NCBI RefSeq assembly: GCF_001685355.1 | Contig: NZ_CP016438.1 | Location: 7,874,001-7,938,000 of the forward strand | Direction: 5' to 3' | Source: Streptomyces lincolnensis | GTDB taxonomy: Bacteria; Actinomycetota; Actinomycetes; Streptomycetales; Streptomycetaceae | DNA length: 64,000 nucleotides | Shown here: in pieces, positions 1 to 10,291 of the stretch | Layout: each line of letters starts with the position of its first letter | How positions within the stretch are numbered: position 1 is the stretch's first letter | Program-made: the position numbers and the translations under genes | Notes under the pieces: model-generated | The model's database searches: none | What the model was told of the DNA's origin: nothing | What the model saw: only the letters and a program-made list of their open reading frames with translations

Positions 1-1898
1 GCGGTGCCGAGCACGTTGGCCCGGACGGACGGCTCCAGCCTGCTGCGCAGAGCGGTCACGTGCTCGCCGGGCGCCCCGCACGGACCCGCCGCCACGAATG
101 CCGCCACCGCCTCCTCGTAGGCGGGCTCCTGCTCCGTCCAGCTCGTGTACAGCCCGGCCTCCCGCACATGCTTCAGCAGTGCCCCCCGGACGCGGTCCGC
201 GGACGCCGGGCCGAGCCCGAACACCGTCTGCCAGGCCGCCCACGCCAGTTGCGCGTCCGGCACCCCGTCGCCGGTGCGCGTCACCTCGGCCAGCGCGTCG
301 GCCCACTGCTCCGGGCACTCGGTGAGCACCGCGAGGGCCGCCCGCACGTCGGCACTGCGCTTGGTGTCGTGCGTCGACACGACGGTCCCGGACAGCGGCC
401 AGTCGCGCTGCACGCGCGCGCAGTAGGCGTGGAAGTCCGCCACGGACACCGCCGGACCGCCCGGGTTCCCGCCCACCTCGGTGGCCGACAGCAGCGGCAC
501 ATGACGGTAGAACGCCGTGTCCTCCACCGACTTGGCGCGCAGCGCCGACGCCGTCTGCGCGAACCGTGCCCGGAACTCCACGTGGTCCGGTCCGTCGCCG
601 TACCGCCCGAGCACCAGGTCACGGACGACGTCGACGGCCCCCGCCTCCTCCGGGACGACGAACGCCGACCGGGCCTCGGCCGCCGCCGCCTCGGTGACGA
701 CCAGCGCCGGATCGCCGGAGGCGTACGGCCGGTACACCTCCAGCCGCACGAGAAGCTCCTGGAGCGCGGTGCGCAGCGCCCAGGGCGCCCGGTCGCGCAG
801 CGCGGGCTCCGGCGCCAGGGCGCACAGGCGGCTCGTCACCCGGGTCAGCCGCTCCACCTCAGTGGCCAGCTCATGGGTGATCACCTTGTACGCCGCCCGC
901 CGTACCGTCGCCTCCCAGTCGCCGCCCCGGTCCGTCTGCGGGGCCGCGAACCGCCGGTACTGGCCGAGCAGTTCGCCGAAGCCCGCCGGATCCGTGAAGA
1001 GGCCGTCCACGTGCCGCAGGGCGTCGTAGCCGGTGGTGCCGGCCACCGGCCAGGACGCCGGCAGCCGCTCCCCGTCGGCGAGGATCTTCTCCACGACCGT
1101 CCAGCGGCCCCCGGTCGCCTCGTGCAGCCGCCGCAGATAGGCGTCCGGATCGGCGAGCCCGTCGGGATGGTCGACGCGCAGTCCGTCGACCACGCCCTCG
1201 TGCAGCAGCCGCAGGATCGTGGCGTGGGTCGCCTCGAACACCTCCGGGTCCTCGACGCGCAGCCCGATGAGCTCCGAGATGCTGAAGAAACGCCGGTAGT
1301 TGAGTTCCGTACGGGCCAGCCGCCACCACACCGGGCGGTACCACTGCGCGTCCAGCAGCTGGGGCAGCGGCAGCTTCTCGGTGCCCTCGCGCAACGGGAA
1401 GGCATGGTCGTAGTAGCGCAGCAGGTTCCCGTCGACCTCCAGCCGGTCGATCTCAGTGCCGAGCGGTGCGCCGAGCACCGGCAGGAGCAGCTGGCCGCCC
1501 TGTGCCTCCCAGTCGATGTCGAACCAGCGCGCGCAGGGCGACGTGGGGCCCTCGCGCAGGACCTCCCACAGGGCGTGGTTGTGGCGCGGGGCCATGGCCA
1601 TGTGGTTCGGCACGATGTCCAGCACCAGGCCGAGCCCGTGCTCCCGCGCGGTGCGCGACAGCGCCCGCAGTCCGTCCTCGCCGCCCAGTTCCTCGCGTAC
1701 GCGCGCGTGGTCCACGACGTCGTAGCCGTGCGTCGAGCCCGGCACCGCCTCCAGGACGGGGGACAGGTGCACGTGCGAGACGCCGAGCGAGGCCAGGTAC
1801 GGCACGACCGCCGCGGCGGCGCCGAACGGGAACTCGGGCTGCAACTGAAGCCGGTAGGTGGCCGTCGGCACCGCCGGGTCGTGTCGCTCAGGTGTCAT
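1..1898 (-). CDS. treY: Malto-oligosyltrehalose synthase (partial, 3' end outside window)
   Basis: Rearranges the reducing-end alpha-1,4 bond of maltodextrins into the alpha,alpha-1,1 bond of a terminal trehalose, the first TreY/TreZ step. The visible 632 residues show the GH13 motifs: TYRLQL at the N-terminus, LDIVPNHMA near 95, GLRVDHPDG with the nucleophile Asp near 240, VVEKIL with the acid/base Glu near 271, and VSTHDTKRS near 508. The family is usually about 770 residues, so the last fifth lies beyond the left edge. The ATG at 1898 starts the conserved N-terminus. It follows glgX on the same strand after 139 bp containing a hairpin. treZ would be expected beyond the edge, as an inference from the usual gene order. 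Confidence 0.95.
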   Translation of the reverse strand, partial: MTPERHDPAVPTATYRLQLQPEFPFGAAAAVVPYLASLGVSHVHLSPVLEAVPGSTHGYDVVDHARVREELGGEDGLRALSRTAREHGLGLVLDIVPNHMAMAPRHNHALWEVLREGPTSPCARWFDIDWEAQGGQLLLPVLGAPLGTEIDRLEVDGNLLRYYDHAFPLREGTEKLPLPQLLDAQWYRPVWWRLARTELNYRRFFSISELIGLRVEDPEVFEATHATILRLLHEGVVDGLRVDHPDGLADPDAYLRRLHEATGGRWTVVEKILADGERLPASWPVAGTTGYDALRHVDGLFTDPAGFGELLGQYRRFAAPQTDRGGDWEATVRRAAYKVITHELATEVERLTRVTSRLCALAPEPALRDRAPWALRTALQELLVRLEVYRPYASGDPALVVTEAAAAEARSAFVVPEEAGAVDVVRDLVLGRYGDGPDHVEFRARFAQTASALRAKSVEDTAFYRHVPLLSATEVGGNPGGPAVSVADFHAYCARVQRDWPLSGTVVSTHDTKRSADVRAALAVLTECPEQWADALAEVTRTGDGVPDAQLAWAAWQTVFGLGPASADRVRGALLKHVREAGLYTSWTEQEPAYEEAVAAFVAAGPCGAPGEHVTALRSRLEPSVRANVLGT

Positions 1899-1960
1899 GC
1901 AGACCTACGTACCCGCCCGGCCGCCTTTCGTGTCATCGCGGCGGCCATGTGCCGCAGCGA

Positions 1961-1989
1961 CGTCGGGACGGACCGATGCCGTCCCGACG
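1961..1989. terminator. Inverted repeat between glgX and treY
   Basis: An 11-bp perfect stem (1961-1971 with 1979-1989, CGTCGGGACGG arm) encloses a 7-nt loop. A second copy of the right arm, CCGTCCCGAC, lies at 2012-2021, so alternative pairings are possible. There is no T-run, as is usual for Streptomyces intrinsic terminators. It may separate glgX from treY transcription or stabilise the glgX 3' end. Confidence 0.5.
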
Positions 1990-2037
1990 CTCACGTCGCG
2001 ACGATCCCGTACCGTCCCGACGTCGCGGGACCCCGCC

Positions 2038-4158
<2,121 letters not shown>

Positions 4159-4354
4159 GGATACGACTCTTTCAGGTGTCCGGCGCCGCTGGTGGCGCCT
4201 TGGCCCCGAGTGTCCCCGAAAGTGAGGGAACCACCTATGACTTACGTCCCTCTTACCGAGCGACCAGTGCATACGCCGCTCACATGAGTGACGTGTGCCG
4301 AACCAATGGGGCGAAAACGTACTCCCGGGGAAGCAGGGGGAGTAGGGGGAAGAT

Positions 4355-5185
4355 GTGCGCGAGCTAGTGCACCGTCATCTGGGCAAGGTGGTGGCCGGTG
4401 CGGCCATAGCGGTGGCCGGGACCGCCGTGATGATCGGGATCACCCTGCCGGGCACGGCGGGGGCCGACGACACGGGGGGCACCGGCGGCGGCACCCGGGC
4501 CGCACAGCAGGCGGGACAGGGCCAGGAACAGGGGCAGGGGCCGGGCGCCGCCGTCGAGCCCGGTGTCGTCGCCCAGGCCCCGGCCGAGGGCGAGAAGGGC
4601 CAGGGCCGCGACCCGCTGACCGGCGACGAGATCACGCGGGTCGAGAAACTCGCCGTGAACCAGCAGCTGTTCACCACCAGTGAGGACGTCGAGGGCGAGC
4701 GCGGCCCCCAGCGCCTCACCGTGGACCTCGCCGAGCCCGAGGCCGACGAGGTCGACGCCGCGGACGCGCCCCGGCGCGCCGACGTCACGTTCTACGACTA
4801 CCGGGACGACACCCTCGTCACCAGGACCGTCGACCTCGACAGCGGCAAGGTCGTACGGACCGACACCCAGCGCGGCGTCCAGCCGCCGCCGAGCCGGGCC
4901 GAGAACATCGAGGCGGCGAACCTCCTGCTCGCCGACCCGCTCGGCGCGGGCCTCAAGGCGGACTACAAGGACGCCACCGGCAAGGACCTCACCTCCACCG
5001 ACCAGCTCCGGCTCAGCGGCGGGATCTACCGCGCCAGTGCGGGCGCCCAGCCGGCCGCGCTCGACAGCTGCGGCGAGCACCGGTGCGTGCGGCTCTTCGT
5101 GAAGGTCGACAAGGGGCCGTGGATCGACGCCCGGTCCCTGGTGGTCGACCTGAGCGCCCGCAAGGTCGTCGACCTCGGCCGCTGA
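4355..5185 (+). CDS. Exported copper amine oxidase N2/N3-domain subunit
   Basis: The 276-residue exported protein starts at GTG 4355 after a GGGGGA ribosome site. A signal-like N-terminus (MRELVHRHLGKVVAGAAIAV) ends near AGA/DD and is followed by a Gly/Gln-rich linker. The rest resembles the N2-N3 domains that precede the catalytic domain in ordinary copper amine oxidases: RRADVTFYDYRDDTLVTRTV, then VDLDSGKVV, GVQPPPSRAENIEA and LLLADPLG match the usual xVDLxxGKVV...GVQPP...ExxxAExLxxxDP pattern. The next gene, 55 bp downstream, encodes the catalytic domain without N2/N3, so the enzyme appears divided between two polypeptides. The Cys pair in LDSCGEHRCVR could form a disulfide. The assignment rests on motif reading. 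Confidence 0.75.
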   Translation: MRELVHRHLGKVVAGAAIAVAGTAVMIGITLPGTAGADDTGGTGGGTRAAQQAGQGQEQGQGPGAAVEPGVVAQAPAEGEKGQGRDPLTGDEITRVEKLAVNQQLFTTSEDVEGERGPQRLTVDLAEPEADEVDAADAPRRADVTFYDYRDDTLVTRTVDLDSGKVVRTDTQRGVQPPPSRAENIEAANLLLADPLGAGLKADYKDATGKDLTSTDQLRLSGGIYRASAGAQPAALDSCGEHRCVRLFVKVDKGPWIDARSLVVDLSARKVVDLGR

Positions 5186-5240
5186 ACCCGCCTCCGTCCA
5201 CTTTTCCACCCCGCATCTCCTGCAAGGGAGTCACTTCTTC

Positions 5241-6563
5241 ATGCGCGTGAACAGACTCAGCCCTGCCCGCCGGCGGACGGCCGTGGGCCTCACCGTGGCC
5301 GGGCTCGCCGCCGGACTGACCACCGGCACCGCCCCGGCCGCCGCCGAACCGAAGGCCGCCCCCGCGGCGGCCGCCGCCGAGTGCAGCGCCGCCTACCGCA
5401 TCGAGCAGAAGCTCGCCGGCGGCACCACCTGGCGGATGTGCTGGCGCTACGACAACAAGGCCGGACTCGTCCTGGAGAACATCTCCTACCAGCCCAAGGG
5501 CGAGACCCGGCCGATCAAGGTCCTCAACAGCGCCCGGCTCGGCCAGATCCACGTCCCCTACGACGACGGACAGCACGAGTACGACGACCTGACGGGCGAG
5601 GGCTTCGCCCAGGGCCTGATGCCCCTGGCGCCGGCCGAGTGCCCCGGCGGCACCATCAGGAGCGTCAAGGTCATGGACGCCTGGAACGAGACGAGTTCCG
5701 ACGTCACCGGCCTGTGCTCCACCACCCGCTCCCGCGGCCACGCCTACCGCATGCAGACCGACCCCGAGAGCAAGGTCCACCAGGCCCAGGGCAAGGACCT
5801 GCTCGTCTACACCGTCAACCAGGTCGGCTGGTACGAGTACATCACCGAGTGGCGCTTCCAGGACGACGGCACCCTCCACATGAACGTCGGGGCGACCGGC
5901 AGCCTGTCCTGGGACGACTACGACGCCGGCGACGGACGTGGCTGGCCCATCGGCAAGGGCCGCAAGGCCGCCGCCACCAGCCACAGCCACAATGCCTTCT
6001 GGCGGCTCGACTTCGGCCTCGACGGCTCCTCCAGGAACCGCGTCGAGCAGTACGACTCGGCCGTCACCGCCCCCGCGCCCGGGCAGGAGGCACCCACCAC
6101 CAAGACCACCCGCACCAAGGTCACCAAGGAACTCGCCGGCGACGCCGAGCCGTACCGCTGGTGGCGGGTGGTCAGCGCGATCGGCAGGAACAAGGACGGG
6201 CACGCGCGGTCCTACGAGATCGTCCCCGGCGCCTCCACCAAATACCCGGGCCGCAGCTACACCAAGCACGACCTCTACTTCACCCAGTACAACCGGTGCG
6301 AGCTGTTCGCCACCCACAACCCCGGTGCCTGCGGCGCCGGAGCGGGCAAGTCCGTCGACAAATGGGTCGACGGACAGGACCTCACGCACCCGGTGGCCTG
6401 GATGAACATCGGGTTCCACCACATCGCCAGGGACGAGGACCAGCAGCCCATGCCGGTCCACTGGCAGGGCTTCTCCGTCGTCCCGCGCGACGTCACCGCT
6501 ATGAATCCGCTCACTCCCGCCGACCTCGCCTGGCAGAACGGGCACTGGGAGGACCGGGGTTGA
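5241..6563 (+). CDS. Copper amine oxidase catalytic-domain protein (tyramine oxidase subunit B type)
   Basis: Secreted 440-residue protein with a twin-Arg-like signal peptide (NRLSPARRRTAVGL...AAAEP). Copper amine oxidases oxidise primary amines to aldehyde, NH3 and H2O2 using topaquinone (TPQ). Seen here: the putative TPQ precursor Tyr198 in VGWYEYITEW; Cu ligands His248 and His250 in SHSHNAFW and His394 in HHIARDEDQQPMP; and YDDLTGEG as the likely catalytic-base region. The residue before Tyr198 is Trp rather than the usual Asn of NYD/E. The protein lacks the N-terminal domains of the usual roughly 640-residue enzymes, and those seem to be supplied by the upstream gene. AAGGGAG lies 11 nt before ATG 5241. 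Confidence 0.85.
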   Translation: MRVNRLSPARRRTAVGLTVAGLAAGLTTGTAPAAAEPKAAPAAAAAECSAAYRIEQKLAGGTTWRMCWRYDNKAGLVLENISYQPKGETRPIKVLNSARLGQIHVPYDDGQHEYDDLTGEGFAQGLMPLAPAECPGGTIRSVKVMDAWNETSSDVTGLCSTTRSRGHAYRMQTDPESKVHQAQGKDLLVYTVNQVGWYEYITEWRFQDDGTLHMNVGATGSLSWDDYDAGDGRGWPIGKGRKAAATSHSHNAFWRLDFGLDGSSRNRVEQYDSAVTAPAPGQEAPTTKTTRTKVTKELAGDAEPYRWWRVVSAIGRNKDGHARSYEIVPGASTKYPGRSYTKHDLYFTQYNRCELFATHNPGACGAGAGKSVDKWVDGQDLTHPVAWMNIGFHHIARDEDQQPMPVHWQGFSVVPRDVTAMNPLTPADLAWQNGHWEDRG

Positions 6564-6665
6564 GAATTGACCCTGTCCATCCGGCTGCACCGCCGACCGC
6601 TCCCGGAGTACCCTTCCTTGATCGTTGGGACGGGGATGCTCGGGGGAGCGGAAGGCGGTGCGCGG

Positions 6666-7904
6666 GTGGGCTCGGGAGGGCTGGAGCTGCCCCCTGGTGA
6701 CGAGGGTCACGAGGGGAACTCCGCAGACGTCCCGCCCGGCGCGGTGTCCCTGGCCCGGCCGATGGACGCGGGGGCCATCGGGCCGGAGCTGGACTGGGAC
6801 GCCGACGCCTGGCGCGAGGTGCGCACCCGTGCCCAGCGGGCCGGCCGGGCCTACATCTGGCTGAACCTCGTCGAACAGCGGCTGCGGTCCGTCGTGGCCG
6901 CGGTGCTGCGCCCCATCTACGAACCCGTCCACGGTGACGACTGGGTGGTCGCCGCCGCCGGACCTGCCGGCCAGGAGTGGGTCCAGCGCGCCGTCGCCGT
7001 ACGCGAAGTCAGCCGCCGCAAGGGCTACTTGCTCGACCCGGCCGACGACAACGTCCTCAGCTTCCTCACCCTGCCGCAGCTGCGCGAGCTGATGGTGCAG
7101 CACTGGCCCTGCTTCGAGCCGTACTTCGACGACCGCCGGGACCTCGAACTCGCCCTGGACGAGCTGGAGGTGACCCGCAACGTCGTCTCCCGCAACCGCG
7201 CCCTGTCCGAGGCCGTCCTGGGCCAGGCCGAGCGGGCCTCGGCGCGGCTGCTGGAGACGCTCGGCACGGGCGGCGACGTGCCCTCGGCGCGCCGGCTGCC
7301 CGTCGACGCGGTCGAGGAACTCGTCGGCGACCGGTACGCGGACGTCGTCGCCGTGCACTCCGACCGGGTGCGGCTGCTGCGGCAGTTCCCCGCCGAGGAC
7401 ATCTTCGGCAGCGCCCGCCGCCTCGACGCGGCCGGTATCGGCCTCAACCTGCTCGTGCAGAACTTCTCCGGCCGCCGCCTGGTCCGCCTCGCCGAGTCCG
7501 GCTGCCGGGTCCGGCTGCTGTTCCTGAACCCGGCCTCCAGCGCGGTCAAACGGCGTGAGCGCGAACTCGGCCTGAAACGGGGCGAGTTGAGCCGATCCGT
7601 CGAGATGAACATCCTCCACATGCGCCGGGTGCGCTCGAAGCTGCGCGATCCCGGGGCCTTCGAGATCCAGGTCTACGACGAGACACCCCGCTTCACGGCC
7701 TACCTCGTCGACGGCGACGGCTCGGACGGCATCGCCGTGGTGCAGTCGTATCTGCGGCGCTCACGGGGGATGGAGGCACCGGTCCTGGTGCTGCGCGGCG
7801 GGAGCAGGCTGGTCAAGCCGGGCGAAGTCGACGAGAGCGGTCTCTTCCCGACGTATCGCGAGGAGTTCGAGCTGGCTTGGGCGGATTCGCGCCCGGTGTC
7901 CTGA
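6666..7904 (+). CDS. SAV2148 family HEPN domain-containing protein
   Basis: Conserved Streptomyces protein of unknown function, 412 residues from GTG 6666, with GGAAGG 10 nt upstream. The frame is open from 6567, and ATG 6636 is an alternative, but the recognisable start is GSGGLELPPGDEG. The N-terminal half is helical and HEPN-like, with VTRNVVSRNRALSE near 180 recalling the Arg-x4-6-His region of HEPN proteins, though the His is not obvious. The C-terminal half (RRLVRLAESGCRVRLLFLNPA, then FEIQVYDE and AVVQSYLRRS) resembles the phospholipase-D-like sensor domains found in stress or defence regulators. It lies 102 bp after the amine oxidase. No catalytic claim is made. Confidence 0.8.
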   Translation: MGSGGLELPPGDEGHEGNSADVPPGAVSLARPMDAGAIGPELDWDADAWREVRTRAQRAGRAYIWLNLVEQRLRSVVAAVLRPIYEPVHGDDWVVAAAGPAGQEWVQRAVAVREVSRRKGYLLDPADDNVLSFLTLPQLRELMVQHWPCFEPYFDDRRDLELALDELEVTRNVVSRNRALSEAVLGQAERASARLLETLGTGGDVPSARRLPVDAVEELVGDRYADVVAVHSDRVRLLRQFPAEDIFGSARRLDAAGIGLNLLVQNFSGRRLVRLAESGCRVRLLFLNPASSAVKRRERELGLKRGELSRSVEMNILHMRRVRSKLRDPGAFEIQVYDETPRFTAYLVDGDGSDGIAVVQSYLRRSRGMEAPVLVLRGGSRLVKPGEVDESGLFPTYREEFELAWADSRPVS

Positions 7905-8013
7905 ACCGTCCCCGTGCGGTCCGGCCAAGCGGAACGCGGTCCTCTGATTGTCAGTGGCCCATGGGAAGGTGGAGACCACTGGGGGAAAGCACCACCAAGA
8001 AGGGGGACCGCCC

Positions 8014-8736
8014 ATGGGCTGGCACCGGGAGCTGCTGATCGGCTTCGACCTGGAGACGACCGGGACCGATCCGCGCGAGGCGCGCATCGTCACGGGTGCC
8101 GTGATCGAGGTCAGAGCCGGACAGCCCATGGGGCGCCGGGAGTGGCTGGCCGATCCGGGCGTGGAGATCCCGGCGGACGCGGTGGCGGTGCACGGCATCA
8201 GCAATGAGCGCGCGAGCGCCGAGGGCCGCCCCGCCGACCAGGTGGCGGACGCCATCGCCGACGTCCTGACGACGTACTGGAAGACGGGCGTGCCGGTCGT
8301 CGCCTACAACGCGGCCTTCGACCTGACCCTGCTCTCCGCCGAACTGCGCCGCCACGGCCTGCCGTCCCTGCGCGACCGCCTCGGCGGCCTCGACCCCGCC
8401 CCCGTCATCGACCCGTACACCATCGACCGCCGGGTCGACCGCTACCGCCGCGGCAAGCGCAACCTCGAAGCGGTCTGCGAGGAGTACGGCATCGTGCTCG
8501 GCTCCGCCCACGACGCCTCGGCCGACGCCCTCGCCGCGGCCCGGCTGGCCTGCGCGATAGCCGCCCGCCACCCCAAGGTCGCGGCCCTCGGCCCGGCGGA
8601 ACTGCACCTCCGTCAGATCGAGTGGTACGCCGAGTGGGCGGCCGACTTCCAGAGCTTCCTGCGCCGCAAGGGCGACGCGGCGGCGGTGGTCGACGGCGTG
8701 TGGCCGCTGCGCGAGCTCGCCGACGAGACGGTGTGA
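8014..8736 (+). CDS. DnaQ-like 3'-5' exonuclease
   Basis: DEDDh-type exonuclease of 240 residues. Exo I is IGFDLETTGTDP near residue 9, Exo II is VAYNAAFDLTLL near 98, and Exo III is GSAHDASADALAAARL near 165, giving the D-E-D-H-D metal-binding and catalytic set. The start is ATG 8014 behind GAAGGGGGA, and the more upstream in-frame ATG at 7948 has no ribosome site. It is a free-standing domain, not a polymerase subunit, so a repair or RNA/DNA-trimming role is likely and the substrate is unknown. It converges with the YbaK-like gene 7 bp downstream. Confidence 0.92.
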   Translation: MGWHRELLIGFDLETTGTDPREARIVTGAVIEVRAGQPMGRREWLADPGVEIPADAVAVHGISNERASAEGRPADQVADAIADVLTTYWKTGVPVVAYNAAFDLTLLSAELRRHGLPSLRDRLGGLDPAPVIDPYTIDRRVDRYRRGKRNLEAVCEEYGIVLGSAHDASADALAAARLACAIAARHPKVAALGPAELHLRQIEWYAEWAADFQSFLRRKGDAAAVVDGVWPLRELADETV

Positions 8737-8743
8737 GCGGGAT

Positions 8744-9256
8744 TCACTCCGGCACCGGGGCGGCGATGGCCTCCACTCGGGGGCGCGCGGTCCGCTCGTA
8801 GTCCGCGCCCGACAGACACAGCGACCGGTCCAGTCGGGCGGCGTTGAAGTACAGCCGGGGCCGAGTCACGACAGCCGGGTCGGCGACGACCTCCAACTCG
8901 GTGTCGAAGCTGAACGGAAGCACCGTGCCGGGGACCGCACGGGCCAGCCGCTCGGCCGTCCCGGCATCGCTGAACCCGACATACCGGGCCGCGAACAGCG
9001 TGCGCACGGCGTCCAGGTCCACGCGCCGGTCCCCGGGGACGACAGCGAGCACATGCCGGGTGGTGCGCCGGTCCACCTTGACCCGCAGCACGATGCACTT
9101 TGCGGCCTCGGACGTGGAGTGGCCCCGCAGCGCACTGACGGCCTCGGTGGTGCCCTCGGGTTCGTGGTCGATGAGCTTGTAGTCGACGGAGGACGTGTCG
9201 AGCAGGGCGATCAGACGGTCGTAGGTGTCGTAGGCGCGGGTGTCGTGGTCGGGCAT
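8744..9256 (-). CDS. YbaK/EbsC-family aminoacyl-tRNA deacylase
   Basis: A 170-residue member of the YbaK/ProX/EbsC superfamily, which hydrolyses mischarged aminoacyl-tRNAs in trans (for example Cys-tRNA(Pro)). Family hallmarks are YKLIDHEPEGTTEAVSALRG at the N-terminus, AAKCIVLRV with the conserved Lys, and VVPGDRRVDLDAVRTLF. ATG 9256 is preceded by AAGGAA. Its start overlaps the 3' end of the EamA gene by 46 bp, so the two are probably co-transcribed and translationally coupled. The exact tRNA specificity cannot be read from sequence. Confidence 0.85.
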   Translation of the reverse strand: MPDHDTRAYDTYDRLIALLDTSSVDYKLIDHEPEGTTEAVSALRGHSTSEAAKCIVLRVKVDRRTTRHVLAVVPGDRRVDLDAVRTLFAARYVGFSDAGTAERLARAVPGTVLPFSFDTELEVVADPAVVTRPRLYFNAARLDRSLCLSGADYERTARPRVEAIAAPVPE

Positions 9257-10197
9257 CGGGGTTCCTTGTCGGTTTCGGTGGGGTGGCCTTCGGCCCGTCG
9301 CGGGGCGGTCGTGCGATGGGCGCGCTCCACGGCCTGCCCCCAGTACGTGCCGGCGACCATCAGTACCGCGCCCAGACCGGACACCGCGGTGAAGTGCTCG
9401 CCGGCCAGGGCGATGCCCACCGCGGCGGCCCAGACGGGCTCGGTGCCCAGCAGCAGACTGGCCCGGCTGGCCGAGGTGCGCTGCACCGCCCAGGTCTGGG
9501 CGAGGAAGGCGAACACGCTGCAGAACAGGGCGAGATAGAGCAGCTGGGTCCAGGTGGCCGCGTCGGTGCGGGCGAGGTCCGGCAGATCGCGTGCCGCCGG
9601 CACCAGGAACAGGGCCGTGCCGACGAGGGTCTGCACGGTGGTGAGGTGCAGGGGCCGGACCGCCCGGCCCGTGGTGAGCCGGCCGACCAGCGCCACATGG
9701 CCGGCCCGGACGACGGCCGCGCCGAGCATCAGCAGGTCGCCGAGACGGGGCGCGTGGAAGCCGTTGCCGGACATGAGGAGCCCGACGGCGAGGACGCAGA
9801 CACCGGCGGCGGCGTAGAAGGCGGGAGGCAGTCCGCCGGGGTGGCCGGCGCGGTCGAGGAAGGGGGTGAGGACGATGGTCAGGCTGATGATCAGGCCCGC
9901 GTTGGCGGCGGTGGTGTGGGCGACGCCGTACGTCTCCACGGCCAGGACGGCGGCCTGGGTGACACCGAGCGGCACACCCGCCTTCAGCTCCTCGCGGGTC
10001 CACCGGCGCGGACCGGACCGTGCTCCGGCACGGGCCGCGAGAAGACCGAGACAGGCGAGTGCGGAGAGGGCGTACCGCACGAGGAGGACCAGCAGGACGG
10101 GGAGGGCGGCGACGGCGGTCTGGGCGGACAGATAGCTGGAACCCCAGACGAGCGCGACCACAAGGAGTACCGCGTCGGTACGGCGGGCATCGGACAC
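9211..10197 (-). CDS. EamA/DMT family exporter
   Basis: Ten-helix drug/metabolite transporter of about 328 residues with two EamA repeats. The first begins LLVVALVWGSSYLSAQTAVA and the second LGDLLMLGAAVVRAGHVALVG; the conserved LLGTEPVWAAAVG is in the second. Such proteins export amino acids or other small metabolites, and the substrate is unknown. GTG 10197 is chosen because it puts the first helix at the usual position; GTG 10212 is possible and neither has a good ribosome site. It is divergent from a LysR-type regulator across about 94 bp containing an inverted repeat, the usual arrangement for regulator and target exporter. Confidence 0.88.
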   Translation of the reverse strand: MSDARRTDAVLLVVALVWGSSYLSAQTAVAALPVLLVLLVRYALSALACLGLLAARAGARSGPRRWTREELKAGVPLGVTQAAVLAVETYGVAHTTAANAGLIISLTIVLTPFLDRAGHPGGLPPAFYAAAGVCVLAVGLLMSGNGFHAPRLGDLLMLGAAVVRAGHVALVGRLTTGRAVRPLHLTTVQTLVGTALFLVPAARDLPDLARTDAATWTQLLYLALFCSVFAFLAQTWAVQRTSASRASLLLGTEPVWAAAVGIALAGEHFTAVSGLGAVLMVAGTYWGQAVERAHRTTAPRRAEGHPTETDKEPRCPTTTPAPTTPTTV

Positions 10198-10243
10198 CCG
10201 CCCACCGTGCACCGCGAGGGTCCATGAAGCCCAGCACCACTTC

Positions 10244-10260
10244 CTAAAACGATCTTTTAG
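10244..10260. promoter_or_regulatory. Candidate LysR operator in divergent promoter region
   Basis: CTAAAA-N5-TTTTAG is a perfect 6-bp inverted repeat in the short region between the divergent EamA and LysR genes. It is A/T-rich compared with its surroundings. LysR-type proteins usually bind such dyads between themselves and their target. A -10-like TACACT at 10280-10285 lies six bases before the lysR GTG. Binding is inferred, not shown. Confidence 0.5.
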
Positions 10261-10291
10261 CAGAGCTTCACAGTCTGCCTACACTGAGGAG

